From the NCBI GenBank assembly GCA_937890745.1, contig CALADH010000001.1, positions 1 to 13,216 of the forward strand: a stretch of 13,216 nt of DNA, in the 5' to 3' direction. Made by a program: the position numbers and the translations under genes. The first letter of the stretch is position 1. Every line of letters starts with the position of its first letter. The notes under the pieces are model-generated. The model made no database searches. It worked only from the letters and a program-made list of their open reading frames with translations, and had not been told where the DNA came from. This DNA is from Scybalocola_A sp900557175. Lineage in GTDB: Bacteria > Bacillota > Clostridia > Lachnospirales > Lachnospiraceae. Below, in pieces: positions 12,139 to 13,216 of the stretch.

Positions 12139-13216
12139 CTAAAAATAACTGTTGATAACACTCCATATATCAACCTTTTCCTGCTGCCCAAGCTTCCAGC
12201 AGGCAACTCCGGCAAGGTCATATTTTTTAATAAGCTCCATCTTATTTTTAACGGCTGTCTCATCCTCAATCCACATCTGGTACTGATTGCCGTCAACATC
12301 ACTTTGGTATGCAACGTAATTTAAGCCCATCTCATCAAGATACGTCGGTGTTACATTATGTTTCACAATAATCTCCTGAATTGTTGTCATGCCATAATTT
12401 CCGTCAATCTGAAGTCCTTCCGGCGTTGTCTTCCATACCCTTGTATAAAGAGGAATGCCGTTAATAATTTTGTTGTTCGGCACCGAAGCCAGCGTATCTT
12501 CAATTCCCTGCTTCACAAATCCGATGGATGAACCCGGACCTGCCTCGGCACTGCCTGCCGTATATTCATCATAACCCATAATGACAAGGTAATCGGCAAA
12601 TATATTCTGCTCGGCTCTGTCATAATGCTTTGTATACATCGGTACATAGTTATCAATCGAAAGCACTAAATTATTTTTATGGCATGCCTGTGAAAGCTCT
12701 CTCACAAACTGCATATAATTTTTTGCGGCATTTTCTGACTCCTCAGACACCATGATTTTCTCAAAATCAAGGTTGATGCCGTCCACACCGGCCTGTACTG
12801 CATAAGAAATCAGCTGATTAACCGCCGTCTCGCGCTTTGATGTATAGGCAAGCACCTCGTCTGCCATACTTCCGCTGAAATCACCAAGCGAGCCATCCTC
12901 ACCGTTTGGAAACTGATTTGAAAACAGCGCCCATACTTTCATGCCTTTCGCATGTGCCTTCTGAACATAATCTGCCGAAGCAATACTGCGGATGTTTCCG
13001 TCTGTATCATTAAAGGCAAACCATGTCGGTGAAATGACATTGACACCGGAGACACCTTCTGTATCTGCATCAAAGTTGGCATTGGCTGCCTCAGACATCA
13101 CCTGATGCCATACCATCTTAATCTTACTGCCGTCACCAAGCGGCGTCCACGCCTCCACATGATACTGAGGCAGTTCCGGTGCCTGAGGTGTCACAAGCTG
13201 CGCTTCTCCTGACAGA
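12139..13216 (-). CDS. Glycoside hydrolase family 18 protein, 5' end outside window
   Basis: The C-terminal 358 residues of a GH18 enzyme; the frame is still open at the window edge, so the N-terminus is missing. The GTG at 13194 should not be taken as its start. After a proline-rich linker (TPQAPELPQ) comes a TIM barrel. Strand 4 carries DGINLDFE (visible residues 145-152) with the catalytic Glu in the DxxxDxE motif. Later elements are LVIMGYDEY, the loop GIPLYTRVWK and the final-strand tryptophan in GVACWKLGQ. This arrangement resembles the SleL/YaaH/YdhD spore-peptidoglycan N-acetylglucosaminidases and related Clostridial proteins more than true chitinases. A signal peptide and LysM or SH3 domains would be expected in the missing part. 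It is transcribed with queH. Substrate is unproven. Confidence 0.9.
   Translation of the reverse strand, partial: LSGEAQLVTPQAPELPQYHVEAWTPLGDGSKIKMVWHQVMSEAANANFDADTEGVSGVNVISPTWFAFNDTDGNIRSIASADYVQKAHAKGMKVWALFSNQFPNGEDGSLGDFSGSMADEVLAYTSKRETAVNQLISYAVQAGVDGINLDFEKIMVSEESENAAKNYMQFVRELSQACHKNNLVLSIDNYVPMYTKHYDRAEQNIFADYLVIMGYDEYTAGSAEAGPGSSIGFVKQGIEDTLASVPNNKIINGIPLYTRVWKTTPEGLQIDGNYGMTTIQEIIVKHNVTPTYLDEMGLNYVAYQSDVDGNQYQMWIEDETAVKNKMELIKKYDLAGVACWKLGQQEKVDIWSVINSYF

Noticed and set aside
12139..13194. GH18 gene taken as complete with a start at 13194
   Set aside because: The codon is GTG without a ribosome binding site, and the same frame stays open to the window edge with linker-like residues. 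It is an internal Val of a truncated gene.
1..13216. CRISPR array, insertion sequence, prophage, defence system, tRNA or rRNA
   Set aside because: No spaced direct repeats, transposase or integrase motifs, or RNA gene signatures were seen on either strand. The region is ordinary core chromosome.

Overview
This window reads as chromosomal DNA of a spore-forming, low- to mid-GC Gram-positive anaerobe of the Clostridia, most like a Lachnospiraceae. That assignment is inferred from protein style and gene order (tsaC-rpiB-upp-dCMP deaminase next to an F-ATPase operon, a CwlD-like amidase, QueH instead of QueG). No rRNA or other marker confirms it. All supported genes lie on the minus strand, so transcription runs from high to low coordinates. 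There is no mobile element, CRISPR array, tRNA or rRNA, and the longest gap without a gene is about 180 bases (7688-7869).

In transcription order, 13216-11494 holds the 3' part of a glycoside hydrolase family 18 gene followed at once by queH (epoxyqueuosine reductase), closed by a strong intrinsic terminator at 11440-11471. Next, 11371-10643 is a CwlD-like N-acetylmuramoyl-L-alanine amidase with its own probable promoter. From 10559 to 7870 is a probable four-gene unit: tsaC/sua5 (tRNA threonylcarbamoyladenosine), rpiB (ribose-5-phosphate isomerase B), upp (uracil phosphoribosyltransferase) and a dCMP deaminase. It has an extended -10 promoter in front and a terminator-like hairpin behind (7811-7854).

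From 7687 to 133 is a complete F1Fo ATP synthase operon: atpZ-like, atpI-like, atpB (a), atpE (c), atpF (b), a second b-like gene, atpH (delta), atpA (alpha), atpG (gamma), atpD (beta), atpC (epsilon), ended by a 12-bp-stem terminator at 85-125. The enzyme couples ion flow through the a/c-ring to ATP synthesis or hydrolysis in the alpha/beta hexamer. The c subunit carries the full set of polar ligands typical of Na+-binding rings (Q32, V63, E65, T66, Y70), so a sodium-coupled enzyme is predicted.

The most unusual features are in the stalk genes. Two different b-type subunits are encoded in tandem and share a C-terminal motif. Each overlaps the next gene by exactly 13 nt, with the same Trp codon supplying the next ATG, as if the duplication unit carried its translational junction with it. 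The first b gene has a TTG start, with its Shine-Dalgarno sequence partly inside a small hairpin just after the strongly initiated c gene. This could set the high c:b ratio. No wholly unknown gene family was found; the novelty is in how this ATP synthase is built and regulated.
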